This document shows positions 51,653 to 60,806 of a DNA stretch of 64,000 bases, in pieces; within the stretch, counting starts at the first letter, position 1; each line of letters starts with the position of its first letter. The DNA lies in assembly GCA_036655355.1 (NCBI GenBank), contig JAVVQG010000001.1, forward strand, positions 1 to 64,000, given 5' to 3'. Under the pieces are notes generated by a model. The model was not told the DNA's origin. It made no database searches and saw nothing but the letters and a program-made list of their open reading frames with translations. This DNA is from JAUNSR01 sp036655355 (GTDB lineage Bacteria > Bacteroidota > Bacteroidia > Bacteroidales > JAUNSR01). The position numbers were made by a program, and so were the translations under genes.

Positions 51653-52477
51653 TTATAGAATAAATTCATTAATCACATGCGCAACACCGTCCTCTTCGTT
51701 CGAAAGCGTAATGTAGTTGGCGGCCTCCTTCACCTCCGGCTGAGCATTTGCCATGGCAACACCCAATCCGGCGAACTGAATCATCGATAAGTCATTGTAC
51801 CCGTCTCCGCAGGCAATCATCTCCTCCTTGCACATACCCAGATGATCCAGAAGAATCTGCAGCGAATTCGCTTTGTCAATATTCTGAGGCATCAGTTCCA
51901 AAAAGAAAGGTTCAGAACGATAGATATTCATGATTTCACCAAAACGCGCTTTCATCTTCGCTTCCAACGGGATTAGCTTCTCACCATCTCCTACGATCAA
52001 GCATTTGGCAACCGGCTGATTCACTACTTCCGTAAAGGATTCGACCTGACGAAGCGGCATCTTATTCAACATCGCTTCATGCTGAACATATTCATTAGCA
52101 GTATTCTCGGTTACAATATCTTCTCCGATATAAGAGAGAATATCTACGCCATGAGACTGTGCCATATCATACAATTGAGGAATTGTATCGAGCGACAATT
52201 CTTTTTCATGAATCAACCTTTTGGTAGCCCAGTCGATGATATTCCCACCGTTGTAAGATAGAATGTACCCTTCATATTGCGCCAAAGAGATCTCTTCTGC
52301 CAACGGTACGATTCCGTAAGTGGGACGACCGGAAGCAAGAACTATTTTGATTCCTTTCTCCTGCGCCTTTCTTAGAGCCTCTTTCGTTGTTTGTGTAATC
52401 TCTTTCTTTTTATTGGTAAGGGTTCCATCAAGATCCAAAACCAATAATTTGTATTGTGTTTTATTTGTTTCTGTCAT
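51653..52477 (-). CDS. Cof-type HAD-superfamily phosphatase
   Basis: 274-aa sugar-phosphate or nucleotide phosphatase of the HAD class IIB (Cof) type. Motif I is LDLDGTLTN (nucleophile Asp), motif II ASGRP, motif III a Lys in the C-terminal part, and motif IV GDGYNDLSMIQFAG. The C2-type cap lies between motifs II and III. The frame begins at 52498, but that codon is a TTG inside the -7 box at 52496-52503, so the ATG at 52477 (MTETNKTQ) is the start. The exact substrate is not visible; family members are promiscuous. Confidence 0.92.
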   Translation of the reverse strand: MTETNKTQYKLLVLDLDGTLTNKKKEITQTTKEALRKAQEKGIKIVLASGRPTYGIVPLAEEISLAQYEGYILSYNGGNIIDWATKRLIHEKELSLDTIPQLYDMAQSHGVDILSYIGEDIVTENTANEYVQHEAMLNKMPLRQVESFTEVVNQPVAKCLIVGDGEKLIPLEAKMKARFGEIMNIYRSEPFFLELMPQNIDKANSLQILLDHLGMCKEEMIACGDGYNDLSMIQFAGLGVAMANAQPEVKEAANYITLSNEEDGVAHVINEFIL

Positions 52478-52495
52478 AAATAAAATTTTGAAGTG

Positions 52496-52503
52496 CAAAG
52501 TTA
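52496..52503 (-). promoter_or_regulatory. -7 box TAACTTTG of the HAD phosphatase operon
   Basis: On the minus strand, TAnnTTTG match ending 18 nt before the ATG at 52477, so the leader is only about 10-15 nt. It excludes the longer open frame. The -33 position is not conserved. Confidence 0.5.
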
Positions 52504-52561
52504 CTCAAAACTTCGCATATATGTAAGAAGCGGTTTGAATCTACTTCTTATTGTTTTGAAA

Positions 52562-53260
52562 CTACTTCTTGTTAAGTTGCTGAAGAAATTGATCCCGATA
52601 GCTTTTCCCGATTGGTATACGATGCCCTCCTACAATCACTGCGTCTTTCTCAAGCGAAGTAATCTTCGATAGCGAGACCATATAGGATTTATGAATCCGC
52701 AGAAACTGATCGGAAGGTAATTGCTGTTCCATAGAAGTAAAACTACTCAACGTCATAACCTTGTGTGTTTCAAGATGAAAACGGAGATAGTCTTTCATCC
52801 CTTCAATAAATAAGATATCCTGCAGTGGCAACTTCTCCATCTTATATTCCGCTTTCACTAAGATGTAAGCCTGTTCATTCCGGGATTGCAGCCGTTCTAG
52901 CTCAATCTCCCGCAGAACTTTCCGAACGCCCTGCTGAAAACGTTCGAAAGCGTATGGCTTCAACAGGTAATCACTCACTTGATATTCGAACCCTTTCAAC
53001 GCATATTGCTCATAGGCGGTTGTTATTATGATTTTAGGCCGGTTCACCAATGCCTCCAAAAACTGAAGGCCTGAAAACCGTTCCATCTGGATATCCAGAA
53101 ATATCAGTCGCTCTCCGGCATCTCCGAGGTAATCAAGAGCGCTTTTACCATCCGAAAACGTAGCTTCAAGCACCAATTCCGGGATACGCTCCACGAAAGC
53201 GGCCAATTTCATTCTTGCGAGCGGTTCATCTTCAATGATAATAACCTTTATTTGATTCAT
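52562..53260 (-). CDS. LytTR-family response regulator
   Basis: 232 aa. The receiver domain has the acidic pocket EDE (residues 10-12), phospho-acceptor Asp56 in LIFLDIQM, and the switch Thr and Lys in ITTAYEQYALKGF...DYLLKPY. The C-terminal LytTR DNA-binding domain is present (LPLQDILFIEGMKDYLRFH; SFTSMEQQLPSDQFLRIHKSYMVSL). It is encoded 41 nt after its partner kinase gene. Targets are unknown; this class commonly controls cell-wall or efflux functions and often binds direct repeats. Confidence 0.95.
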   Translation of the reverse strand: MNQIKVIIIEDEPLARMKLAAFVERIPELVLEATFSDGKSALDYLGDAGERLIFLDIQMERFSGLQFLEALVNRPKIIITTAYEQYALKGFEYQVSDYLLKPYAFERFQQGVRKVLREIELERLQSRNEQAYILVKAEYKMEKLPLQDILFIEGMKDYLRFHLETHKVMTLSSFTSMEQQLPSDQFLRIHKSYMVSLSKITSLEKDAVIVGGHRIPIGKSYRDQFLQQLNKK

Positions 53261-53301
53261 AGAAATATTTCAACTTTTGGGAATAAAAAATAGTTCAGTC
53301 A

Positions 53302-54342
53302 TTATATCGGGGTATTCCATACCTTGAGATAAACTTGATACCGTTTATCCTTTTTCTCTGTTTTAAGTTCATGGCGACTCGGATAAAGCAACTTCAAACG
53401 CTGCCGGATCAAATTGAGTCCCACACCACCCTCCTTATCTTTCGAAAGGTTCTTCGAAGGATCGAATTCATTGATCGTACTCAAAACAAAACCGTTGTGA
53501 TCGGCTTTGAACTCAATCCGTATCGCACCGTCGGAATGTTTATCCGTAGCATGTTTGAAGGAATTCTCCACAATTGGAATCAGCAACATGGGAGCAATCA
53601 GAAGCGATTGATCCGCAATCTCCACTTTAAAATCCACAAGATTCCGATTATCGAAACGCATTTTCTGAAGTTCAATGAATTCTGAGATATAATTCACCTC
53701 TTCGCCGACGGACACGAATCTGCGTTCCGCTTTATACGTCATATAACGCATCAGAAAAGAGAGTCGCAAAAGCGCTTCCGACGCTTTATCGGGAGCGATC
53801 CAGATCAAAGCATCGATATTATTCAGCGTATTATATAAAAAATGGGGATTCAATTGGGTTTTTAAAAGTGCATTCTCGCTTTGCACCCTGCGCAAATTAA
53901 CTTCTCGCAATTTCTCTCCCTTTACGATATTTCCCAATGCATAAAGAGTCAGAAAAGCGTCTAAGAGATAAAATGCATAATTCACACCCTTCTCTTCTGC
54001 CGTATGCTCGGTTTGATAAGAAAAGATGATTGCTAGAAGCAAACCCGTAGCTACCACCAGAAAACTTCGTCCGAATACCATCAACATCTCCCTGCGGGTA
54101 TACCGTTTAAGTTCTGATACCTCATCAAAGGATCGCAAGCGAAAGACTTCGGAAATGACCAAAGAAACCATTGCGAACAGAATAACCACCGCTACGGGAG
54201 TACCGAGCATGATATAGGAAAGTTCTTTTCCGGAAAGTATGAAAGAAAGGGTTAGATAAAGGGCGACAGAGCCAATGAGAATTATAAAAAAGGAGCGAAC
54301 AGATGCCGCTATTATTCGGAAGGATTTTTCTTTTTGTATCAT
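53302..54342 (-). CDS. LytS-type sensor histidine kinase
   Basis: 346 aa. The N-terminal 140 residues hold about four membrane helices and no extracellular sensor domain of note. The His-kinase domain follows: LLKTQLNPHFLYNTLNNID with phospho-acceptor His167, then the ATPase N-box (LLIPIVENSFKHA) and G-box (GVGLNLIRQRL). Upstream partner of the LytTR regulator; both are transcribed on the minus strand. The signal is not visible from sequence. Confidence 0.94.
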   Translation of the reverse strand: MIQKEKSFRIIAASVRSFFIILIGSVALYLTLSFILSGKELSYIMLGTPVAVVILFAMVSLVISEVFRLRSFDEVSELKRYTRREMLMVFGRSFLVVATGLLLAIIFSYQTEHTAEEKGVNYAFYLLDAFLTLYALGNIVKGEKLREVNLRRVQSENALLKTQLNPHFLYNTLNNIDALIWIAPDKASEALLRLSFLMRYMTYKAERRFVSVGEEVNYISEFIELQKMRFDNRNLVDFKVEIADQSLLIAPMLLIPIVENSFKHATDKHSDGAIRIEFKADHNGFVLSTINEFDPSKNLSKDKEGGVGLNLIRQRLKLLYPSRHELKTEKKDKRYQVYLKVWNTPI

Positions 54343-54477
54343 ATTTCAAGAATCGCATAACTACCGCCAGCCCGGCAGGATGCTGTACGAACTCCTTACT
54401 TTTCGGACAGCACCCTAAGTAATTCGGGATTGGTCAGTAACTGAATCTTAAAATTACAATATAAAGGTGATAAAAAA

Positions 54478-54504
54478 GGCCGATTCTTCCAAAAAGAATC
54501 GACC
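54478..54504 (-). terminator. Minus-strand Rho-independent terminator in the gene-free region
   Basis: On the minus strand an 11-bp stem (GGTCGATTCTT / AAGAATCGGCC, one wobble) is followed by TTTTTT. It implies a transcript arriving from the right, where no gene lies until the methyltransferase end at 54963. Confidence 0.7.
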
Positions 54505-54598
54505 AACGTATATTTTCTATCGACGAACGATAAAACGGCCTAAAAAGAGAACACGAACCTTACAAATAGGAATATACATTCGTTTTATTATAAACCGA

Positions 54599-54652
54599 CC
54601 AGAAAGGTTCGGGGTAAAATTCTAATCCTGAACTAAAGAGTAACCTTTCTGG
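54599..54652. ncRNA. Candidate structured RNA (11-bp stem, 32-nt loop)
   Basis: CCAGAAAGGTT (54599-54609) and AACCTTTCTGG (54642-54652) are perfectly complementary. The loop contains a smaller pairing (GTTCGGG with CCTGAAC). It lies upstream of the minus-strand terminator at 54478-54504, so a processed small RNA of about 100-300 nt could include it. Weak evidence. Confidence 0.3.
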
Positions 54653-54962
54653 CTAGATTATGGAAGGGTCCTTTAATATAACCTTTCAAGAAATACTCTC
54701 GTTTGCTTTATTCGATCTAACTTCAACTTATCATCACTCAGGTTGAATCTAAATACACCTACTTTCTTTTATAAATCAGGTCCTTTACGATTGTATAAAC
54801 GGTTGCAGATTCGTGTTCATTATCGGAAGGAGAATTAGTGATACCTTTTTCTCGCTTCCTACTAATAAAACAGCCTATAGGTGCATTGGTTCAACGATAA
54901 ACCCTATAAAAAGAGAATATTAGTGTTTTTTCAGTATTGAGTGATTAATCTTGAAAAGACGT

Positions 54963-55691
54963 TTATTTTGCAAGTTTCAATTCAGCCAGATAGAGAAAAT
55001 GTTCATCTTCATACACCTTTTCACAAGAGAAACCATGTTGTGCTGCCAATTCGGCCAATGTATCGAAATCGATGAAAATCCAATCGAAAGGCATTCCTTT
55101 GAAATTTTCGAAATCCATTCTGTATTCCATCTCGCCATAATAACCGGAGTTCAAATTGATTAAAGCGGATCCATCCTCTTCCATGAATAAATAGATGATA
55201 TTCGACGAGTCCATAAGAATGCGACCATCTTCCTGCAGTAAATCTTTCGCCTTTGAGAAGAACTCTGGGAAACGATCGATTCGCTGTACGATTCCCGCTC
55301 CGTTCATCATCAGCAATATCGTATCGAACTTCTCTCCGCTCATGGCAAAGAAATCCTGTAAGCGTGCGTCTTTGACACCTCTGGCCTGCATCACCTCTAC
55401 TGCTCCTTCAGAAATATCGAGCGCGGTTACCTGATGTCCCTGTTCCTGCAACCACAGCACCTGACTTCCCGCACCTGCACCCACATCGAGGACACTTCCT
55501 CGTGTGCGTTGCAACGCAAGTTGCTCCGCTTCGGGCATCTCCTCAAAACCACGGAAAAAAGTTGAAATATCCCATTTTTCAACCTCGGCCAAATCACTAT
55601 AAACCGTGAATTTGGCAGACTTTTTACCATTCCAGTAAGCTAACAGCCCTTTTCCGTAGGCATCTTTATCCTGTATTTTCTTTTTGCTCAT
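54963..55691 (-). CDS. Class I SAM-dependent methyltransferase
   Basis: 242 aa. The SAM-binding motif I is VLDVGAGAGSQVLWL (about residues 67-81), with the acidic residue of motif II in VTALDIS and motif IV in DTILLMMNGAGIVQ. The N-terminal part (YGKGLLAYWNGKKSAKF) and the FENFKGMPFDWIFIDF block are specific to this family. The substrate is unknown. The start MSKKKIQD at 55691 is clean. It is separated from pgl by 94 nt on the same strand and may be in one transcript with gnd-zwf-pgl. Confidence 0.88.
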   Translation of the reverse strand: MSKKKIQDKDAYGKGLLAYWNGKKSAKFTVYSDLAEVEKWDISTFFRGFEEMPEAEQLALQRTRGSVLDVGAGAGSQVLWLQEQGHQVTALDISEGAVEVMQARGVKDARLQDFFAMSGEKFDTILLMMNGAGIVQRIDRFPEFFSKAKDLLQEDGRILMDSSNIIYLFMEEDGSALINLNSGYYGEMEYRMDFENFKGMPFDWIFIDFDTLAELAAQHGFSCEKVYEDEHFLYLAELKLAK

Positions 55692-55785
55692 CAGATTTTT
55701 GTCTTAATTGGCGCAAAAGTACGTGCTATTTCTTACAGATACAAACTTCGATAAGGCAAAGGATGGGATCAGCGAGAACGAAACA

Positions 55786-56580
55786 TCAGGATTCCGGTTT
55801 AACAGGAGGTGTAGCAGCCTCCCGATCAACGAAATAGATCAATTTCCCGCTGCGCGGATTTACAAAAGAGGCCGGGTAAGTGGCAGAAACGGGAGTATGA
55901 TTAAAGAGTTGAGAAAGCACCTCTTGCTTATCGGCACCCGTTACCAATACAAATACGTGACGGGCATTATTAATTACAGGCATTGTGAGTGTCACCCGCT
56001 TTTGTCCGGAATCCGGCTTACTCGTAACGCGACACACCGGTTTTTCCGAAGAGAATTCCTCGGTATCGTAACAAACTTTCGTTTCTAGATCACACAGCGC
56101 TTCGTTCTGTGAAAAAAGCACCGGGTCGTCCGGAAAGATTGATGCCGTATGACCGTCACTTCCCACCCCCAACAGGATAAGATCGAAAACAGGTAATCCC
56201 TCCTCCCACGGCAACAATTTACGTATGATCTCTCCATATCGCAATGCCTCCTCTTGGGGAGATGCTTCGCCATGGATGCGGTGAATGTGTTTCTGCATAA
56301 ACGGGAGCTTGCTCAGTAAATGGGTCACCGTCATCCGGTAATTGCTCTCGTTATCGCCCGGAGGCACACACCGCTCATCCACCCAAAAGATCTGGACGCG
56401 GTGCCAGTCAATCTGATGTTCATATTTATAAACCCAAAGATCGAAAAGACGAGCCGGTGTGTTTCCCCCTGAAACGGCGAGAAACACATCGCGATCGTGA
56501 ATTTTCTTAAATACCTCTGACATCGCTTCAGTCAAAGCCACATAAGTATCTTTTGGCGTATCGTTTATTATTATTTTCAT
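55786..56580 (-). CDS. pgl: 6-phosphogluconolactonase
   Basis: Hydrolyses 6-phosphogluconolactone in the oxidative pentose-phosphate pathway. The ATG at 56580 (MKIIINDTPK) gives 264 aa and lies 7 nt after the zwf stop; a longer frame to 56613 overlaps zwf and is not used. Family features are SGGNTPARLFDLW, WVDERCVPPGDNESNYRM and LGVGSDGHTASIFP. It is the DevB/SolI type, not the beta-propeller YbhE type. Last gene of the gnd-zwf-pgl operon, perhaps followed by the methyltransferase gene. Confidence 0.95.
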   Translation of the reverse strand: MKIIINDTPKDTYVALTEAMSEVFKKIHDRDVFLAVSGGNTPARLFDLWVYKYEHQIDWHRVQIFWVDERCVPPGDNESNYRMTVTHLLSKLPFMQKHIHRIHGEASPQEEALRYGEIIRKLLPWEEGLPVFDLILLGVGSDGHTASIFPDDPVLFSQNEALCDLETKVCYDTEEFSSEKPVCRVTSKPDSGQKRVTLTMPVINNARHVFVLVTGADKQEVLSQLFNHTPVSATYPASFVNPRSGKLIYFVDREAATPPVKPES

Positions 56581-56587
56581 AATCGGT

Positions 56588-58129
56588 TTACAAAAGACAA
56601 TATTTCTCCGCATTCGTCAGGTTCTTACAAGGATTGGTCCATGTACGTCCCTTTGTCATGAGGTTATTCTGTTCCAACGGTCCCCACGTACCTGCAGAAT
56701 AGCCATAAAGCGGAATAGCCGGATTATTTTCCCATGCTTCCAAAATCGGCTGGATGTATCGCCAAGAAGCTTCTACAGAGTCCGTGCGCGAATAAAGCAT
56801 CGGATCACCCAACATACAATCGAGCAAAAGGCGTTCGTATGCTTCCGGAAGGGCCACATGAAGAATATCCTCGTATTTAAAATCCATCGTCACTTGCTTC
56901 ACATCGAACGTGCTACCCGGCAGTTTCAATCCGAATTGGAGTTGAATCCCCTCATCTGGCAAAATGCGTATTATCAACTTATTACAGTAATTGCCTGAAC
57001 ATTGTTTTTCAAACATCTGATAAGGTGTAGCATTGAAATGCACTACGATTTCGGAAACCTTCGTCGGCATGGCTTTTCCGGTTCGGATATAGAAAGGAAC
57101 GCCGCTCCAGCGCCAATTATCGATAAAGACTTTCAGAGCAACAAATGTTTCCGTGCGTGATTCGGGTGAAACATTGGCTTCCTCACGATAACTTTTTATA
57201 TGACCTTTGAGTGTATCTCCTTCTGTATATTGTCCCCGAACCACATAGTCCTGAACTTCTGATTCAGGAATCGGCTTGAGTGAACGAAGCACCTTATGTA
57301 TCTCATCACGAAACATGGTTCCGTTAAACTGGGCGGGTGGCTCCATGGCTGTGACGCCAAGCAACTGCATGAGGTGATTCTGCACCATATCGCGTAATGC
57401 ACCGGCGGAATCGTAATAACCGGCACGATCGAGCACCCCCATATTTTCAACGGCAGTGATCTCAATGTAATTGATGTAGTTGCGATTCCATAACGGTTCG
57501 AAGATACCATTGGCAAAACGGAATACCATAATGTTCTGCACCGTTTCCTTCCCCAGATAATGGTCTATCCGGTAAATTTGCGACTCCTTAAAAATGGAGG
57601 TCATCAGTTTGTCAAGTGCCAAAGCCGATTTAAGATCCCGTCCGTATGGTTTCTCCACTATGATGCGACGCCAATACTTACCGTTCCTCTCCTTCTGTAG
57701 TCCCTGTTCCGCCAAACACTTCGGAATAACCGAATACATGGCGGGCGGAGTAGCAAGATAGAAAAGATAATTGGGTGGAATCTCCAGTTTCAGAGTTAGT
57801 TCATCCAATCTATTGGTAAGCAGGTCGTACGATTTCGCATCCTTCGTATCCATCCTCAAGTAATGAAGATGGGAGAAAAACGCACCGATCATCCCTTTTT
57901 CCTGACTATTCGTCAACGTTGCCTCCAGGATGGTCTGCTCCTTATCGCGGAAAGTGTCGTCGGTAAATGATGTACGGGAAACGCCCAGTACAGCGAATTT
58001 ATCGGGCATCATCCCTCTGCAGAACAATTTAAACAATGCAGGGAGTAATTTACGACTGGTTAAGTCACCCGACGCACCGAAAATAACAAGAATATAGGAA
58101 TCCGGTTTATTCATTTTTTCTTCTCTCAT
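56588..58129 (-). CDS. zwf: Glucose-6-phosphate 1-dehydrogenase
   Basis: NADP-dependent first step of the oxidative pentose-phosphate pathway. 513 aa. Rossmann motif FGASGDLTSRKLLPALF, substrate-binding RIDHYLGKETVQN, and the EKPYGRD motif are all present. The ATG at 58129 overlaps the gnd stop (ATGA), giving translational coupling. An alternative start 15 nt on (58114, MNKPDSY) is preceded by a purine-rich stretch, AGAGAAGAAAAA, and matches the usual family N-terminus, so either may be used. Middle gene of gnd-zwf-pgl. Confidence 0.96.
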   Translation of the reverse strand: MREEKMNKPDSYILVIFGASGDLTSRKLLPALFKLFCRGMMPDKFAVLGVSRTSFTDDTFRDKEQTILEATLTNSQEKGMIGAFFSHLHYLRMDTKDAKSYDLLTNRLDELTLKLEIPPNYLFYLATPPAMYSVIPKCLAEQGLQKERNGKYWRRIIVEKPYGRDLKSALALDKLMTSIFKESQIYRIDHYLGKETVQNIMVFRFANGIFEPLWNRNYINYIEITAVENMGVLDRAGYYDSAGALRDMVQNHLMQLLGVTAMEPPAQFNGTMFRDEIHKVLRSLKPIPESEVQDYVVRGQYTEGDTLKGHIKSYREEANVSPESRTETFVALKVFIDNWRWSGVPFYIRTGKAMPTKVSEIVVHFNATPYQMFEKQCSGNYCNKLIIRILPDEGIQLQFGLKLPGSTFDVKQVTMDFKYEDILHVALPEAYERLLLDCMLGDPMLYSRTDSVEASWRYIQPILEAWENNPAIPLYGYSAGTWGPLEQNNLMTKGRTWTNPCKNLTNAEKYCLL

Positions 58130-59544
58130 TTTGACTGCCAGTCTACATGATAGAACTGACCGCGTTCGGCATCCACTCTTTCAAACATATGAGCACCGAA
58201 GTAATCACGTTGGGCCTGAATTAGATTGGATGGAAGTGTTTCCGTTGTGATGCTGTAAAAATAGTTCAGAGCCGAACTGTGTGCCGGTAATGAGAGTTCA
58301 TGTTCTGCCGCCAGCGATACGATCCGTTTCCAAGAAGGCAACGCTTTTTTAAGCGCATCCATAAAGAACAGATCGCCCATAAGGTTCTTCAGATGGGGAT
58401 TCAGCCGGTATGCTTCCCTGATTTTATCCAGAAATACGGAGCGAATGATGCAGCCTGCGCGCCAGATTGCGGCAATCGTACCGAAATCAAGATCCCAGCG
58501 GTAATCTTCGGATGCTTTGCGCATCAGTACGAATCCCTGTGCATAGGAGATCAATTTAGAAGCGTAAAGCGATGCTTCAAGTTCTTCGATGTGAATTTTC
58601 GACCCTTTTACGGTGATCGTTTCACGCGGATAGGCATAAGACAGGTCCACACGTTCCTCTTTCTGGAAAGACAAACCGCGCTGGAAAACCGCCTCAGCGA
58701 TCACCGTTAGCGGAATACCCTCTTGAAGGGCACTCTCCACGCTCCAGCGTCCGGTACCTTTCTGACCGGCCGTATCGAGAATCATATCAACCAGGTATTT
58801 ACCGTCCAACTCCTTAAAATCAAGGATATCAGCAGTTATCTCTATCAGATAGCTTGACAATTCCTCTTGATTCCATTCCCGAAAGATATGTGCCATTTCT
58901 TGATTGGAATACCCAAAGAGGTTTTTAAGCATGTAATACGTTTCAGCAATCAACTGCATATCGCCATATTCGATTCCATTGTGAATCATCTTCACATAAT
59001 GTCCCGAACCGCCCGGACCGATCCATTCGCAACAAGGAGAGCCGTCCGGAGCTTTCGCAGAGATCTTTTGGAACATTTCTCGCACCAACGGCCACGCTTC
59101 GGACATTCCACCCGGCATCATCGCCGGACCCCAAAGTGCCCCTTCGGCGCCTCCTGAAACACCGCATCCAATAAACAAACGTCCTTTATTACTCAAGAAC
59201 TGACAGCGTCTTTCCGTATCCTTGTAATAGGAGTTTCCGCCGTCGATAATCAAATCGCCGAAATCCATCAATGGATAAAGGGCGTCAATCATTTGATCGA
59301 CAGGATCACCCGCCTTAATCATTAAAAAAATCTTTCGCGGACGCTCAAGCGATTCCACCAATTGCTGAGGCGTGTAGGCAGCAACGAAATTGCGTCCGTT
59401 CCCCTCGTGCTGCATAAACTTTTCGGTTTTTTCGGGAGAGTGGTTATAAACGGTTACCTGATAACCGTTTCTCTCCATATTAAGAGCCAAATTAGCACCC
59501 ATTACGGCTAATCCGACTAATCCGATATCCGATTTCTTTTCCAT
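58126..59544 (-). CDS. gnd: 6-phosphogluconate dehydrogenase, decarboxylating
   Basis: Makes ribulose 5-phosphate, CO2 and NADPH. 472 aa, the long dimeric form. NADP-binding GLVGLAVMGANLALNM at residues about 8-23, the GGVSGGAEGALWGPAMMPGG block (written here in the protein as CGVSGGAEGA), and KMIHNGIEYGDMQ with the catalytic Lys are present. First gene of the operon; zwf starts within its stop codon. This sequence gnd-zwf-pgl in one operon gives the complete oxidative branch and a source of NADPH. No promoter box is clear in the 575-nt upstream gap. Confidence 0.96.
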   Translation of the reverse strand: MEKKSDIGLVGLAVMGANLALNMERNGYQVTVYNHSPEKTEKFMQHEGNGRNFVAAYTPQQLVESLERPRKIFLMIKAGDPVDQMIDALYPLMDFGDLIIDGGNSYYKDTERRCQFLSNKGRLFIGCGVSGGAEGALWGPAMMPGGMSEAWPLVREMFQKISAKAPDGSPCCEWIGPGGSGHYVKMIHNGIEYGDMQLIAETYYMLKNLFGYSNQEMAHIFREWNQEELSSYLIEITADILDFKELDGKYLVDMILDTAGQKGTGRWSVESALQEGIPLTVIAEAVFQRGLSFQKEERVDLSYAYPRETITVKGSKIHIEELEASLYASKLISYAQGFVLMRKASEDYRWDLDFGTIAAIWRAGCIIRSVFLDKIREAYRLNPHLKNLMGDLFFMDALKKALPSWKRIVSLAAEHELSLPAHSSALNYFYSITTETLPSNLIQAQRDYFGAHMFERVDAERGQFYHVDWQSK

Positions 59545-60045
59545 ATTATTTGAAGCTTCGTTGTTATTTCTTACCCGTTCTGTGAAATACTTCAGTGATT
59601 TAGAATCCTTGAAATACCCGTATAGACATCATCAGTTAAAAATATAACAATGTTTAGGTGGATTGGTTTAAAATGGGATGAATTAGACTGCCTCTTTTTC
59701 TAGGATATCCTCTTTTTACCGCTTTTACAAGTCTGAACGATCGCATTAAACTTTACTTCTTATGTTTAAATCAAAATACAATACTGCATTATCTCAACGC
59801 AATACACTGTATGTCAAATGCATAAAACAAGGATTGATTCGTCACCGCTTTGGTTCGGTCGAAGCAAGGCGGTGCTTCGACCGAACCAAGGCCTTGCTTC
59901 GGTCGCGCCACCGCCTTGGCGCAAGCCATAAGGTGTTTCTCCGGAATAAATTACAGGATTCCGATGAGATTCGCTCGGCATCCTTTAACAATGAAGGTGT
60001 TTCGGGATTCAAGTCCCATCATTACCAACTCATGTGTGGTAAATA
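59545..60045. other. Gene-free region with REP-like hairpins
   Basis: About 500 nt between gnd and the terminator of the OmpA-family gene. It contains the GC-rich hairpin pair at 59850-59922 and AT-rich sequence that must include the gnd promoter. The two overlapping frames here (59762-60046 and 59850-60125) are rich in Arg, His and Lys with no family match and are not genes. Confidence 0.4.
59850..59922. repeat. REP-like GC-rich hairpins, including core copy 2
   Basis: A 17-bp perfect stem (59850-59866 with 59873-59889) around the loop AGGCGG is followed by a second hairpin, GCGCCA/TGGCGC (59905-59910 with 59917-59922), around the loop CCGCCT, the exact reverse complement of the first loop. 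The 18-nt core at 59862-59879 is identical to 27031-27048. No coding function. Confidence 0.7.
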
Positions 60046-60086
60046 AAAGGGGCTGTCTAAAACGATTTGTTTTAGACAGCCCCTTT
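60046..60086 (-). terminator. Terminator of the OmpA-family gene
   Basis: An 18-bp perfect stem (60046-60063 with 60069-60086) with A/T-rich ends. It lies 33 nt after the stop of the minus-strand gene at 60120-60806. Confidence 0.88.
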
Positions 60087-60119
60087 ATTGAAAACCTACC
60101 GCGAAGGTATGTTTTATTC

Positions 60120-60806
60120 TTATAGATTTCCAGCTTCCGCTTTGCGGATCATCTCCTCATTTGCAGTGATATAGATCTCTACGCGACGGTTCTGAGCACG
60201 ACCGGCAGCTGTAGCGTTATCCGCAACGGGAGCATCGTAAGCCAATCCCTCTTCGCTGATACGTGACCCTGAAATTGCTTTGGAACGAAGGAAGTTTCCT
60301 ACGGCCTGAGCACGTGCTTTGGATAACTTTTCATTGATTTCACGTGAACCGGTATTGTCGGTATGTCCCTGGATAGTTAAATCTGTATCCGGAATATCTT
60401 TCAGTTTGCTTGCGAATTCAGTCAACGCATTTCTTGAAGCCGTGCTTAAAGTAGAGCTGTTCGTAGGGAAAAGGATTCCACTTTCGAATGTCACTTTTAC
60501 GGCCTGCAGGTTGTTTGCATCGGTAACCGTTTCTACCTGTGCACCCTGAATCGACTCCAGTTCCTGTTTTTTCTTATCCATTTTTTTACCGATCAATGCG
60601 CCGGCACCTGTTCCTACGGCTGCACCGACAGCCGCACCGATAGCAGCACCTTTACCTTTTCCAATCAATGCGCCGATTCCGGCTCCTGCAGCAGCACCTG
60701 AACCACCGCCAATAACCATTCCTTTTTCCAGATTACTCATTGTTCCGCATCCTGTCAACAAAAATGACGCACACAAAGCATAAACTACAAAACTTTTCTT
60801 TTTCAT
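60120..60806 (-). CDS. OmpA-family lipoprotein with glycine zipper (YiaD-like)
   Basis: 228 aa. The lipobox LLTGC places the lipidated Cys at residue 20. Residues about 31-75 form a glycine-zipper (GAAAGAGIGALIGKGKGAAIG and its repeat), which may form a membrane-associated or oligomerising segment. The C-terminal OmpA-like domain binds peptidoglycan (IQGHTDNTGSREINEKLSKARA; NRRVEIYI). It anchors the outer membrane to the wall. On the minus strand it is divergent from the AsmA-like gene across 639 nt that includes the repeat pair at 61076-61265. Confidence 0.92.
   Translation of the reverse strand: MKKKSFVVYALCASFLLTGCGTMSNLEKGMVIGGGSGAAAGAGIGALIGKGKGAAIGAAVGAAVGTGAGALIGKKMDKKKQELESIQGAQVETVTDANNLQAVKVTFESGILFPTNSSTLSTASRNALTEFASKLKDIPDTDLTIQGHTDNTGSREINEKLSKARAQAVGNFLRSKAISGSRISEEGLAYDAPVADNATAAGRAQNRRVEIYITANEEMIRKAEAGNL

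Larger units (their letters stand above)
54343..54962. other. 620-nt gene-free region with structured elements
   Basis: No plausible coding frame. It carries a minus-strand terminator (54478-54504) and a long inverted repeat (54599-54652); an imperfect GATGCTGT/ACAGCACC stem lies near 54380-54410, in the leader of the sensor kinase. The terminator is 460 nt downstream of the methyltransferase gene on the same strand, which is too far for an ordinary 3' end. A small RNA or long 3' UTR is possible. Confidence 0.5.

Noticed and set aside
59762..60125. Overlapping frames of 94 and 91 codons in the gene-free region
   Set aside because: They run through the REP-like hairpins, are rich in Arg, His and Lys, and resemble no protein; the second runs through the terminator at 60046-60086.
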